Shown piece by piece: positions 44,158 to 52,380 of a stretch of 64,000 bases of DNA; position 1 is the first letter of the stretch, and each line of letters starts with the position of its first letter. Both the position numbers and the translations under genes were made by a program. The notes beneath the pieces were generated by a model that saw only the letters and a program-made list of their open reading frames with translations, did not search any database and was not told where the DNA came from. The stretch is from assembly GCA_039180415.1 (NCBI GenBank), contig JBCDDH010000004.1, forward strand, positions 1 to 64,000, given 5' to 3'. Source of the DNA: CAZIXN01 sp039180415 (GTDB lineage: Bacteria; Planctomycetota; Phycisphaerae; Phycisphaerales; Phycisphaeraceae).

Positions 44158-45774
44158 TTACTCCCACTCGATCGTCGCCGGCGGCTTGCTCGAGATGTCG
44201 TAGCACACGCGGTTCACGCCGCGCACCTCGTTGATGATCCGATTGCTGATCGTCGCCAGCACCTCGTACGGGATGCGCGCCCAGTCGGCCGTCATGAAGT
44301 CCTGACTCTCCACCGCCCGCACCGCGATCACCTGTTCGTGCGTCCGGCCGTCGCCCATCACACCCACCGCCTTGACCGGCAGCAGCACCGCGAACACCTG
44401 CGCCGTTTTGCGGTAGAGGTTCGCCGCGGTGATTTCTTCGAGCACGATCTCGTCCGCCTCCCGCAGCAAAGCGAGCTGGTCCTCGTTGACCTCGCCCAGC
44501 ACCCGCACCGCCAGGCCCGGCCCGGGGAACGGGTGCCGCCAGACCATCGCCTCGGGCAGCCCGAGCACCTCGCCAAGCTTCCGCACCTCGTCCTTGAACA
44601 AATTCCGCAACGGCTCGATCAGTTCGAAGCCGAGCTGCTCGGGCAAGCCGCCGACGTTGTGGTGCAGCTTGATGTTCGCCGCCGTACCCGCGTAGCCCTG
44701 GCCGGACTCGATCACGTCGGGGTAGAGGGTGCCCTGCGCGAGGAACTTCACGTCGCCGTGCTCTTGGGCGATGTCGTCGGCGGTACGCTTGAACACGTTG
44801 ATGAACCGGTGCCCGATCCGCGTGCGCTTTTCTTGTGGATCGACGATCCCCGCGAGGTCTCCCAGGAAGTCGTCGGTCGCATCGATCACCCGCAAATCCA
44901 GGTCGAAGTGCCCACGGAACGTGTGCTCCACGAGCCGCCGCTCGCCCTTACGCAACAGGCCGTTGTCCACGAAGATGCACGTCAGCCGCGTCCCGATCGC
45001 CTTGGCCAGCAGCGCCGCCACGACCGACGAATCGACGCCGCCCGACAGGCCGAGGATTACGTGCGCATCGCCGACTTGTTCGCGGACGCGCTCGATCTGG
45101 CTCTGCATAAAGTCGGCCATCGTCCATCTGCCGGCGGCCTTGCAGACGTCGAACAGGAAGTTGGCGAGCAGGTCCGTGCCGTGCGGCGTGTGCGTGACTT
45201 CCGGGTGGAACTGCACGCCGTAGAACGGCAGCGTCTTGTGCTTGACCGCGGCGAACGGGCACGTCGGCGTCGTCGCCAGCGCTACGAACGCGTCCGCGGG
45301 CAGCGTGTTGACCTGGTCGCCGTGCGACATCCAGGCGGTGGTCCGCTTCGGCAGGCCTTTCATAAGCGGGTCGGCGTCGTCGAGTTGCAGATTGACTCGG
45401 CCGTACTCCCGCGACTCGGCCGGCTCCACGTCCGCCCCGAGCAGCTGGCACCCCGCCTGCATCCCGTAGCAGATCCCCAGCACGGGCACGCCCAACTCGA
45501 ACAGCCGCGGGTCCGGCTTGGGCGCATCTTCGTCGTACACGCTGCTCGGCCCGCCCGACAGAATGACCCCGAGGCACCCCGCCTCCCGCAGCACGTCCAC
45601 CGACACATCTGGCGGCACCAGCACCGAATACACCCCTTGCTCTCGCACCCGCCGGGCGATCAGTTGCACGTATTGCGACCCGAAATCCAGGATCGGCACC
45701 ACCTGCCCCCGCACTCCCGCGGGCAGTTCAGACAACAGATCAAAGCCTTCGGACGTCGCGGCGGCGGTGTTCAT
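44158..45774 (-). CDS. guaA: GMP synthase (glutamine-hydrolysing)
   Basis: Converts XMP to GMP with glutamine. The 538 residues have an N-terminal class I glutamine amidotransferase (ILDFGSQYVQLIARRVREQG, LGICYGMQAGCQLLG with the nucleophile Cys, VQFHPEVTHTPHG with His and Glu) and an ATP-pyrophosphatase domain with LGLSGGVDSSVVAALL. The end PPATIEWE is the standard C-terminus. The ATG at 45774 is chosen because upstream residues in the frame are a shadow of the terminator region. Its promoter must lie in the 83-bp spacer to the SnoaL-like gene. Confidence 0.97.
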   Translation of the reverse strand: MNTAAATSEGFDLLSELPAGVRGQVVPILDFGSQYVQLIARRVREQGVYSVLVPPDVSVDVLREAGCLGVILSGGPSSVYDEDAPKPDPRLFELGVPVLGICYGMQAGCQLLGADVEPAESREYGRVNLQLDDADPLMKGLPKRTTAWMSHGDQVNTLPADAFVALATTPTCPFAAVKHKTLPFYGVQFHPEVTHTPHGTDLLANFLFDVCKAAGRWTMADFMQSQIERVREQVGDAHVILGLSGGVDSSVVAALLAKAIGTRLTCIFVDNGLLRKGERRLVEHTFRGHFDLDLRVIDATDDFLGDLAGIVDPQEKRTRIGHRFINVFKRTADDIAQEHGDVKFLAQGTLYPDVIESGQGYAGTAANIKLHHNVGGLPEQLGFELIEPLRNLFKDEVRKLGEVLGLPEAMVWRHPFPGPGLAVRVLGEVNEDQLALLREADEIVLEEITAANLYRKTAQVFAVLLPVKAVGVMGDGRTHEQVIAVRAVESQDFMTADWARIPYEVLATISNRIINEVRGVNRVCYDISSKPPATIEWE

Positions 45775-45792
45775 CGACAGACCATAAAGCAA

Positions 45793-45821
45793 GAAGCCCA
45801 CGGATTGAATCCGTGGGCTTC
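45793..45821 (-). terminator. Hairpin between the SnoaL-like gene and guaA
   Basis: A near-perfect inverted repeat (GAAGCCCACGGATT / AATCCGTGGGCTTC) 36 bp after the stop of the minus-strand SnoaL-like gene. On the minus strand it is followed by TTGCTTTAT, a weak T-tract. It probably ends the DoxX/SnoaL transcript before the guaA start at 45774. Confidence 0.7.
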
Positions 45822-45857
45822 GGGAGTTCCCAGGGGTGCTTTGGGATGGCGGATCGA

Positions 45858-46274
45858 TCACTTGCCGGTGTCGTAGTAGAACCGCTCGTGGACGATCTTG
45901 CCGTCGGCGTTCCATTGCTGCACCACGGTCTGTTCCACGTGGATCGCGTTGCCATCGGTGTCGATCCAGTCCATGACGTTCTCGTAGATGCCCACGTTGT
46001 CGCCGATCGCGACGGCGGGGGTTTCAAAATTCTTGAACTCGGCGACGGAAGCCACGAACTTTTCTTCGCGGTCGAGGTTGGCGGCCAGGCCTTCGGTCGC
46101 GCCGTAGGCGGGTTCGGTCATCACCACGTCGTCGGCGTAGAACTCCCGCATCGCGTCCATGATGCGGCCGTTGCGGACGTAGTCGAGCAATTCGTGGAGG
46201 CGGACGTTGGATTGGGGCACGAGATTCTCCTTGGTCTGGAACGGGCGGGTCAAGAAATCGGTGACGGCAGACAT
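45858..46274 (-). CDS. SnoaL-like (NTF2-fold) protein
   Basis: A 138-residue protein with an NTF2 cone fold, judged by ELLDYVRNGRIMDAMREFYA (about 28-47) followed by a strand with VVMTEPAYGATEGLAAN, then a strand series ending VEQTVVQQWNADGKIVHERF. SnoaL-like proteins include small hydrolases or isomerases and ligand-binding proteins. The ATG at 46274 has a good ribosome site (GGAG, 6 bases upstream). The gene lies 62 bp after the DoxX-like gene, so both are likely co-transcribed. Substrate unknown. Confidence 0.83.
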   Translation of the reverse strand: MSAVTDFLTRPFQTKENLVPQSNVRLHELLDYVRNGRIMDAMREFYADDVVMTEPAYGATEGLAANLDREEKFVASVAEFKNFETPAVAIGDNVGIYENVMDWIDTDGNAIHVEQTVVQQWNADGKIVHERFYYDTGK

Positions 46275-46336
46275 GATTTGCTCCAAAATTCGGGTCAGGC
46301 GGATTTCGCGCGGAACGCCCACGCGGAGGGGTCGGA

Positions 46337-46840
46337 TTAAGCGGCCGCGGGGATCGCGCGGGGCGTGCGGGCCGTCGCAGAACGGAAGCGGGCCGTCAGC
46401 GAAGACCGCAGCAGGTGGTCGAGGCTCGCCCGGCCGGGGCCGGTCAGGGCGATCGCAATGGCAAAAAGGCCCAGCGCCAACGCGTACTCGCCGCCGCCGC
46501 CCTGCGGGTTCAGCTCGGCGCCCTTGGCCAGGAAAAAGGCGATGCCCATCGTGAACGCCAGCGGCAACGCCGCGAATCGGGTCAGCAGGCCCAGCATCAG
46601 CGCCGCCCCAGCGAGCACCTCCGTGCCTGCGGCGAGGTAGGCGTTGAGCATCGGAAACGGCACGCCCAGCGAGCCGAGGTAGCCCGCGAAGCCGTCGAGC
46701 CCAGCCGAGAACTTCGAGGCGCCGTGAAAGATGAACAACCCCCCCGCCGTGGTCCGGGCCAGCAGCAGGCCGGCGTCGGCGGCGGGGCGTTCGAAGGATT
46801 CGAGTGGGTTCGGGCGATGGTCGGGGGCGGACGGGGTCAC
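46337..46840 (-). CDS. DoxX-family membrane protein
   Basis: A 167-residue protein starting at GTG 46840 (GGAG ribosome site). Four membrane segments; the family block LLLARTTAGGLFIFHGASKF (25-44) and NAYLAAGTEVLAGAALMLGL are typical of DoxX, a family linked to quinone redox chemistry or thiol/oxidative stress in several bacteria. The C-terminus is low-complexity Ala/Arg. It is first in a two-gene unit with a SnoaL-like gene. An AT-rich palindrome lies 36 bp upstream of the start, so it is likely under a dedicated repressor or activator. Confidence 0.87.
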   Translation of the reverse strand: MTPSAPDHRPNPLESFERPAADAGLLLARTTAGGLFIFHGASKFSAGLDGFAGYLGSLGVPFPMLNAYLAAGTEVLAGAALMLGLLTRFAALPLAFTMGIAFFLAKGAELNPQGGGGEYALALGLFAIAIALTGPGRASLDHLLRSSLTARFRSATARTPRAIPAAA

Positions 46841-46875
46841 GGCGAGGCTCCAAAGCGGGTGGGGGAGACGATTGG

Positions 46876-46887
46876 TTGTTTAAACAA
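46876..46887. promoter_or_regulatory. AT-rich palindrome upstream of the DoxX/SnoaL unit
   Basis: A perfect 12-bp palindrome, TTGTTTAAACAA, embedded in a longer imperfect repeat (ATTGGTTGTTT / AAACAATCAAAT). It stands out in a region of very high GC and lies about 36-47 bp before the GTG of the DoxX-like gene, near where a promoter -10/-35 region would be. The ATTG...CAAT flanks are compatible with a LysR- or TetR-type operator; the regulator is not in the window. Confidence 0.5.
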
Positions 46888-46957
46888 TCAAATGGTCGAC
46901 CCAAAAATTTCCCCGTTGTCACAATTTTTTACGCTCGATACCGCCCCCGCGTTTACG

Positions 46958-46988
46958 AAAAAAGCCCGCGGATCCGATCCGCGGGCTT
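46958..46988 (-). terminator. Intrinsic terminator after cysC
   Basis: A 12-bp stem, AAGCCCGCGGAT / ATCCGCGGGCTT, with a CCG loop, 26 bp after the stop of the minus-strand cysC gene. On the minus strand it is followed by a T-run (46958-46963 read A on plus). Confidence 0.88.
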
Positions 46989-47014
46989 CGGGGGCGATCC
47001 GGGTTGTTCGAGCG

Positions 47015-47629
47015 TTACTTCGTGATGCCCTGGGCGTCCAGATAATCCAGGCAGATCTGCACCGCTTCCTCCACGGTGCACGTGCTCGTGTCGATCGTCA
47101 ACTCCGCGGTCTCGGGCTCCTCGTACGGGTCGTCGATGCCCGTGAAGCCCTTGATCTCGCCGGCCCGGGCTTTCTTGTACAGCCCCTTGGGGTCACGCTC
47201 TTCGGCCACTTCCAACGGACACTTCACGTAGACCTCGGCGTAATCCAGGCCCGCGTCGGTGTGCAGCTGCCGGGCGGCTTCGCGGTCGGCCTTGTACGGG
47301 CTGATGAAGCTGTTGAGACAGATCACGCCGGCGTCGGCGAACAGCTTGGTCACCTCGCCGATCCGGCGGATGTTTTCGGCGCGGTCCTCGGCGGAGAAAC
47401 CCAGGTTCTTGTTCAAGCCGAACCGGATGTTGTCGCCGTCGAGGCGGTACGCGTGGAACCCCCGCTGCAGCAGCACCTGCTCCAGGCCCACCGCGATGGT
47501 GGATTTGCCCGACGCGGACAAGCCGGTGAACCAGAGCGAGACGCCCTTCTGGTTCATGTTTGCTTCGCGCTCGTCGCGGGTGACGGAGCCTTCGTGCCAG
47601 TGGATGTTCGTTGCTTTTTGGTCGGCCAT
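47015..47629 (-). CDS. cysC: Adenylylsulfate (APS) kinase
   Basis: Phosphorylates APS to PAPS, the universal sulfate donor. The 204-residue protein has the P-loop WFTGLSASGKSTIAVGLEQV (33-52), DGDNIRFGLNKNLGFSAEDR, the SPYKADREAAR strand, and VKCPLEVAEERDPKGLYKKA, all typical of CysC. No cysN, cysD or PAPS reductase is in the window, so its role may be to feed sulfotransferases such as the one at 28159-29106 rather than cysteine synthesis. Monocistronic, ended by a strong terminator. Confidence 0.95.
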   Translation of the reverse strand: MADQKATNIHWHEGSVTRDEREANMNQKGVSLWFTGLSASGKSTIAVGLEQVLLQRGFHAYRLDGDNIRFGLNKNLGFSAEDRAENIRRIGEVTKLFADAGVICLNSFISPYKADREAARQLHTDAGLDYAEVYVKCPLEVAEERDPKGLYKKARAGEIKGFTGIDDPYEEPETAELTIDTSTCTVEEAVQICLDYLDAQGITK

Positions 47630-47861
47630 GGGGATCGGGGTCCGGGGTGGTGGGGAACAGGGAACAGGCTAAAACATCGGGTCGCGAGAACGCATCGGGG
47701 CTCGGGCTTGGGACTTCAAGCTAAGCGGGAAGACCGAGGCCGCGCGCGGCGTCGGGTCGTCAAACCTAGCGGAGCCCACGCCCGGCCGCAATCCCCCGCT
47801 CGCGTCCACCGTGCGGATCGAAGGCCAAACCCGACGCGCCGCCGGGGCGTATCCTGCCGGG

Positions 47862-48404
47862 ATGCCGCTCCAACTGCCTCCCGGTCTGCGTCCGACGCTT
47901 GCCCCGCTGTTCGCGGCCCTGCCGTTCGAGGAGTCGATGCCTGCGCTAGTGCTCCCGCCGGGCCAAGCCCCCCACGCCGGCGCGTCGGCCGCCGCCGAAT
48001 CGCTGGCCCGGAGCGAACCGTTCGCGGGTCGCCCCGACCTGCTCGCCGGCCTGTTCCTCTACGCCGACGACCTGGACACCGCCCACGCCCACGCCCAGGA
48101 CGACGCCACGCCCACCGGCTCGTTCTGGCACGCGATCGTCCACCGCCGGGAGGGCGACTTCGACAACGCCCGCTACTGGTACGCCAAGGCCGCCAACCAC
48201 CCCGCGATGGCACACATCGATCTGGTCGGCGGCGGAGCCGGCTCGGGAACCGACGTCGCCGCGTACGACCCCGACGCCCTGGTCGATCAGGTCCAGCAGG
48301 CCCACGAGGCCGGCGACACCCGCGACGCCACGCCGGCCCTGATTAGCACCCAACGCAAAGAGTGGAAGGCTCTGTTCGAGTGGTGTGGGGGGCGGCGGAG
48401 TTAG
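47862..48404 (+). CDS. Conserved-looking protein of unknown function
   Basis: A 180-residue protein from the ATG at 47862 (an in-frame GTG at 47811 adds 17 residues without a better ribosome site). No signal or membrane segment. The well-ordered stretch TPTGSFWHAIVHRREGDFDN with ARYWYAKAANHPAMAHI (about 100-136) looks like a TPR-like helix pair with aromatic and His residues; I do not know the family. The C-terminus is charged and ends KEWKALFEWC. It is convergent with the CPBP protease gene; a 9-bp inverted repeat spans the gap. Confidence 0.66.
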   Translation: MPLQLPPGLRPTLAPLFAALPFEESMPALVLPPGQAPHAGASAAAESLARSEPFAGRPDLLAGLFLYADDLDTAHAHAQDDATPTGSFWHAIVHRREGDFDNARYWYAKAANHPAMAHIDLVGGGAGSGTDVAAYDPDALVDQVQQAHEAGDTRDATPALISTQRKEWKALFEWCGGRRS

Positions 48405-48466
48405 CGGTTGGGACGAGAGATTCTTCTGGTTTTTCGCGTCCTTTCGTGTCGCGTCAGACCGCTAAC
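48400..48466. repeat. 9-bp inverted repeat between convergent genes
   Basis: GTTAGCGGT at 48400-48408 and ACCGCTAAC at 48458-48466 are perfect reverse complements, separated by 49 nt. They overlap the stop codons of the two convergent genes (47862-48404 and 48469-49275). The spacer has a T-rich stretch (GGTTTTTCGC). It may act as a shared transcription end, but the loop is long. Confidence 0.4.
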
Positions 48467-48468
48467 TT

Positions 48469-49275
48469 CTAACTCTGCGACCACACCGCCAACACGTCGT
48501 ACAGGGCGTGCGTCGCCGCGACGATGCCGAACCCTCGGCCGACATAGATGATCGCGAAGTACAACCCGGCCAACGCGTAGAACACGAACCGAGCCGGGTC
48601 GAACTGTTCCGTGCCCACGAAGTGGTAGGCCGCGAACAGCAACGCCGACCCCACGATCGCGCCCCAGTGGCCGAGGTGTTCCGGCAGGGCCAGCAGGTCA
48701 TCCAGGAATACGTGGACCAGCGCGATCGCGATCACGCGGAACATCAGCTCCTCGTAGATCCCCGCTCCGATCGAGAAGACCACGCCCTGCGCGAACGGGA
48801 TCGGCAGGTGATCGATCGTCTGCTGGGCCAGCGCCGCAAGCACCCAGGCGTCGCCGCTCCAAACCGCTACGTCGGAGCCTTCGCGCGGGCTGCCCGACAC
48901 CAGCGTCCCCAGCACGAACAACGGCAGCGCCCACAGGAGCGACTCCAACGCCATCCCCGCGTACAGCTTCGGCTCCGGCCGCCAAGGGTCCTTCCGCACC
49001 GCGTGCATACACAGCAACACCACCAACGCGAGCACGCCCGGCAGGAACACGCCGCCGATCCCGAACAGCTCGAAGAACCGGCCGAGCAGACGCTCCGCGT
49101 AGATCGCCGGCAGCCGGTCGCTGCCGTCGTTGGCCAACCACACCGCACCGATCTCGTAGGCGATCAACAGCGGCAGCAGAAAATACAACGACTGCAACGG
49201 CCACTGGGTGCGCTCCCAGTAGCTCGTCACGGAGTGTCGATTTCGATTGGCGGATTTTGGACTTCGGATTGACAT
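48469..49275 (-). CDS. CPBP-family intramembrane protease (CAAX protease-like)
   Basis: A 268-residue membrane protein with six to eight segments. The glutamate motif GIYEELMFRVIAIALVHVF holds the E-E-x-x-x-R signature; the His motifs follow in LLFAAYHFVGTEQ and VAATHALYDVLAV. This order is that of the CPBP/ABI glutamic-type intramembrane proteases. Bacterial members process or protect against peptides or act in membrane protein control; the substrate here is unknown. It is convergent with the upstream unknown gene. Confidence 0.87.
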   Translation of the reverse strand: MSIRSPKSANRNRHSVTSYWERTQWPLQSLYFLLPLLIAYEIGAVWLANDGSDRLPAIYAERLLGRFFELFGIGGVFLPGVLALVVLLCMHAVRKDPWRPEPKLYAGMALESLLWALPLFVLGTLVSGSPREGSDVAVWSGDAWVLAALAQQTIDHLPIPFAQGVVFSIGAGIYEELMFRVIAIALVHVFLDDLLALPEHLGHWGAIVGSALLFAAYHFVGTEQFDPARFVFYALAGLYFAIIYVGRGFGIVAATHALYDVLAVWSQS

Positions 49276-49333
49276 GGCGGCTCAAGCCGAATTCTCGGTC
49301 GATCAAAACCTTCAATCCGAGATCTCAAATGCC

Positions 49334-49851
49334 TCAGTACTTCACCACCGCGTGCAGGTTCGCGTCGTAAGGCCGCACCTTCTCCCGGCCTTGCAAAAAC
49401 GTCAGTTCGATCGCCAGCGAGACGCCCACGATCTCCGCGCCCAAGCCGTCGATCAATTCGCAACACGCCCGCAGCGTCCCGCCCGTCGCCAACAGGTCGT
49501 CGCACATCAGCACTTTCTGCCCGGGCCGTACCGCGTCGGTGTGCACTTCGAGCGTGTCACTGCCGTACTCCAGGTCGTACGAGCGCGACGTCGTCTCCCG
49601 CGGCAGCTTCCCCGGCTTGCGGATCGGCACAAACCCGGCCGACAACGCCTGCGCGACCGCCGTGCCGAAGATGAACCCACGCGATTCCGCCCCGCACACC
49701 AGCTCGATCCCCTTTCCGCGGAACGGCGAGGCCATCATTCGACCGCCATCGCCAGCCCCGCGGGGTCGCTCAGCAGCGGCGTGATGTCTTTAAACACCAC
49801 GCCCGGCTTGGGGTAATCGGGCACGTCGGCGATCAGATCGGTGAGGTTCAT
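49334..49851 (-). pseudogene. apt: Adenine phosphoribosyltransferase split by a frameshift
   Basis: Makes AMP from adenine and PRPP. Two adjacent frames together give one Apt of about 172 residues. The first (49851 to 49735) has MNLTDLIADVPDYPKPGVVF and KDITPLL and ends at a TGA after GLAMAVE. The second (49738 to 49334), in the -1 frame, continues MMASPFRGKGIELVCGAESR, then the PRPP loop CDDLLATGGT. Reading the A before TGA twice would join them as AVE-MMASP with no loss. The junction lacks a slippery heptamer. So it is either a 1-base deletion (real or a sequencing error) or a split gene coupled by the AATGATG overlap. Neither half looks functional alone. Confidence 0.86.
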
Positions 49852-50018
49852 AGGGATGATCGTGGCTGGTGGCTGGTGCAGGCAGACAACGCTTCGGCGA
49901 ACTCCGGCTTTCTTCGCCAAACACGACCCGAAACGCCGATGGGTTTTACCATCCATCGCCGCTTCGTGACGCGACGCCCGGCCCTAACCCTTTGCCTCCA
50001 GCCCCCGGTCACTGACCC

Positions 50019-51350
50019 ATGCAAGCCTTCCGCATCCACGGCGGCCGACCCCTCCGCGGCACCGTCGCCATCAACGGTTCCAAGAACGCCGCCCTGCCCC
50101 TCATGGCCGCCGCCCTGCTCACCGACGAGCCGGTCACCCTCCACGCCGTTCCCGACTTGGCCGACACGCGAAACATGCGCAAGCTGCTCCGCTCGCTCGG
50201 CGTCGAGATCGCCCCCCCCGACGCCGACGGCGCCCCCCACACCTGCGCGATGCAGGCGACCGACCCGTCCCAAACCACCGCCGAGTACGACATCGTCCGC
50301 ACCATGCGGGCCGGCATCTGCGTGCTCGGCCCGCTCCTGGCCAAGCGCGGCCACGCCCGCGTCTCCATGCCCGGCGGCTGCGCCATCGGCACCCGCCCCG
50401 TCGACCTGCACCTCCGTGGCCTCCGCGCCCTCGGGGCCGAGATCACTCTCGACGCCGGCGACATCGTCGCCACCGCCCCGCGGGATTCACAAGGCCACCA
50501 ACGCCTGATCGGCAGACACGTTTTTCTCGGCGGCCCCAATGGCTCCACCGTCCTAGGCACGGCCAACGTCCTGAGCGCCGCCGCCCTCGCCCAAGGCACC
50601 ACCGTCATCGAGTGCGCTGCCTGCGAACCGGAGATCGAAGACCTCGGCCGGCTCCTCATCTCAATGGGCGCGAACATCGAAGGCCTCGGCTCGCCCAAAA
50701 TCACCGTCCACGGCGTCGAGCAACTCGGCGGGGCCGAGCACCGCGTCATCCCCGACCGCATCGAGGCCGGCACCTACGTCATCGCCGCCGCCATTTCCGC
50801 CGGCGACGTCACCCTCACCAATTACCCCACCTGCATGCTCGGCGCGTTCCACGACCGCCTCGACGAAGTCGGTGTCACCCTGGATCACCTCGATGCGCCC
50901 GCCGGACCAGCACAGGAAAACCGACGCAGCGTCCGCGTCAACGCCCCCCGTCGGCTCAACCCCTGCCACGCCGTCACCCAGCCCCACCCCGGCTTCCCCA
51001 CCGACCTCCAGGCCCAGCTCATGGCCCTGCTCTGCCTCGCGGACGGCAACTCGATGGTCACCGAAAAGATCTTCCCCGATCGCTTCCTCCACGTCCCCGA
51101 GCTCCAACGCATGGGCGCCGATATCAAACGCCTCGGCACCAACGCCCTGATCCACGGCGTCCGTGAGCTCGTCGGTGCCCCCGTGATGGCCTCCGACCTC
51201 CGCGCCTCCGCCGGACTCGTCTTGGCGGGCCTCGCCGCAAGAGGGCAAACCGTGATCAACCGCGTCTACCACCTCGACCGCGGCTACGAAAAAATGGAAC
51301 TCACCCTCCAGCAACTGGGGGCCGACATCGAACGCTTCGACGCCGACTGA
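50019..51350 (+). CDS. murA: UDP-N-acetylglucosamine 1-carboxyvinyltransferase
   Basis: First committed step of peptidoglycan synthesis. The 443 residues start MQAFRIHGGRPLRGTVAING, with the K-N22-type active-site SKNAALPLMAAAL, a fosfomycin-type catalytic Cys in RVSMPGGCAIGTRPVDLHL, and the later ITNYPTCMLGAFHDRLDEVG-like block. The C-terminus RGYEKMELTLQQLGADIERF is usual. A 66-nt diverged copy of its 3' end lies at 52381-52464. Presence of murA and murJ supports a peptidoglycan wall. Divergent from apt. Confidence 0.96.
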   Translation: MQAFRIHGGRPLRGTVAINGSKNAALPLMAAALLTDEPVTLHAVPDLADTRNMRKLLRSLGVEIAPPDADGAPHTCAMQATDPSQTTAEYDIVRTMRAGICVLGPLLAKRGHARVSMPGGCAIGTRPVDLHLRGLRALGAEITLDAGDIVATAPRDSQGHQRLIGRHVFLGGPNGSTVLGTANVLSAAALAQGTTVIECAACEPEIEDLGRLLISMGANIEGLGSPKITVHGVEQLGGAEHRVIPDRIEAGTYVIAAAISAGDVTLTNYPTCMLGAFHDRLDEVGVTLDHLDAPAGPAQENRRSVRVNAPRRLNPCHAVTQPHPGFPTDLQAQLMALLCLADGNSMVTEKIFPDRFLHVPELQRMGADIKRLGTNALIHGVRELVGAPVMASDLRASAGLVLAGLAARGQTVINRVYHLDRGYEKMELTLQQLGADIERFDAD

Positions 51351-51430
51351 CCCGCCGCCCCGTCCATCACCCCACGGCGCTGCCCCGAACCCTACGGCCT
51401 CCGACCGTAAAACACGTTTGGGTGACAGGC

Positions 51431-51439
51431 TGCTACAAT
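51431..51439 (+). promoter_or_regulatory. Extended -10 promoter candidate for the GH11-like gene
   Basis: TGCTACAAT fits the extended -10 form (TGnTATAAT) about 49 bp before the ATG at 51488, followed by an AT-rich leader that contrasts with the GC-rich surroundings. No good -35 is seen. It would drive the exported GH11-like gene independently of murA. Confidence 0.4.
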
Positions 51440-51487
51440 TCAAATGTTTATCGATAACCTTTTGCTTCTCGACCCGCCGAGGATCCC

Positions 51488-52291
51488 ATGTCGCGTCCCC
51501 TCTTCCGTGCCTTCTCGCTCGCCGCTATAGCCGTCACCGCCGCCCTCGCCGCGCCCGGCTTCAGCGAAGCCGACACCTACACCACCTCCGACGAAGACTT
51601 CGTCGTCAGCACCACCGAGAAAAAAGAACTCACCCTCGACACCGGCTACCTCGCCCCCGTCTGGACCAGCGATCAATTCAAAGGCGAGCACTTCCGCGGC
51701 CTCGATCACGACCGCTTGGTCATCCGTATCGACCAGACCGCCGGCGGCTACGACACCGCCGTCGCCCGGCACGCCGCCGGCTTCACCCGCGTCGACGAGG
51801 TCCACCCCGATACCTACGTCGAAGGTGAATTCGAAGTCACCGACCCCGGCACCGGCGACGGCTTCTGGGTCTACGGCCCCAAGGTCTCCGTCAACTGGGA
51901 CGGCTTCCATCTCAACGAGCCCGACGGCTGGTATGAAAACTACATCGTCGACACCGCCAGCCTCAGCCCCGGCGAAATCGAACAATGGCTCTACGACGTC
52001 CATAAGGCCAAGCCCATCGGCACCACCCGCCACAACGGCTCCGTCTACAAGCACTACCGCCTCGTCCACAAGCGCTGGGTCCAGCTCTGGGCCGTCCGTC
52101 AGGACTACCGCAACGGCGGCGTCACCCACCTGTACCCAATCCTCCGACACTGGCGACGCCACGGTCTGCCCAACGAAAAGTTCGACGGCGTGAAGCTCAA
52201 CATGGAGTTCTTCGGCGAAAACCGCCGCGCCTTCGAGATCCGCGACTACTTCGTCCCCGCTCATCTCGACCAACGGCCAAGCCAGCAATAA
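51488..52291 (+). CDS. Exported protein with GH11-xylanase-like pattern
   Basis: A 267-residue protein with a signal peptide (1-28, cleavage near SEADT). The second half follows the order of GH11 xylanases: WYENYIVD (149-156), where E150 sits like the nucleophile in the family's LVEYYIVE, then GSVYKHYR, the LWAVRQDYRNGG strand (200-211; family QYWSVR), a HWRRHGLPNEKF helix (221-232) and FFGENRR (241-247), with E244 in the place of the acid/base Glu. This is a pattern match only; the protein is larger, the thumb loop is not recognisable and no activity is implied. It lies between murA and a copy of the murA 3' end. An extended -10 promoter lies upstream. Confidence 0.6.
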   Translation: MSRPLFRAFSLAAIAVTAALAAPGFSEADTYTTSDEDFVVSTTEKKELTLDTGYLAPVWTSDQFKGEHFRGLDHDRLVIRIDQTAGGYDTAVARHAAGFTRVDEVHPDTYVEGEFEVTDPGTGDGFWVYGPKVSVNWDGFHLNEPDGWYENYIVDTASLSPGEIEQWLYDVHKAKPIGTTRHNGSVYKHYRLVHKRWVQLWAVRQDYRNGGVTHLYPILRHWRRHGLPNEKFDGVKLNMEFFGENRRAFEIRDYFVPAHLDQRPSQQ

Positions 52292-52380
52292 ACACGCCTG
52301 GCACGCCCGACCGGGAATCAAGGCGGCGTGGCTCCAACGAATCCGGGAGCATTAGAAGCCAAAGAACCGAACGTTGGTTG

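Noticed and set aside
46415..48346. 643-codon plus-strand frame across DoxX, cysC and the next gene
   Set aside because: It spans a strong terminator and cysC in antisense and ends as Arg/Pro-rich low-complexity text.
49735..49738. Programmed -1 ribosomal frameshifting in apt
   Set aside because: There is no X-XXY-YYZ slippery heptamer at the junction and I see no strong downstream pseudoknot, so a simple indel or error is more likely.
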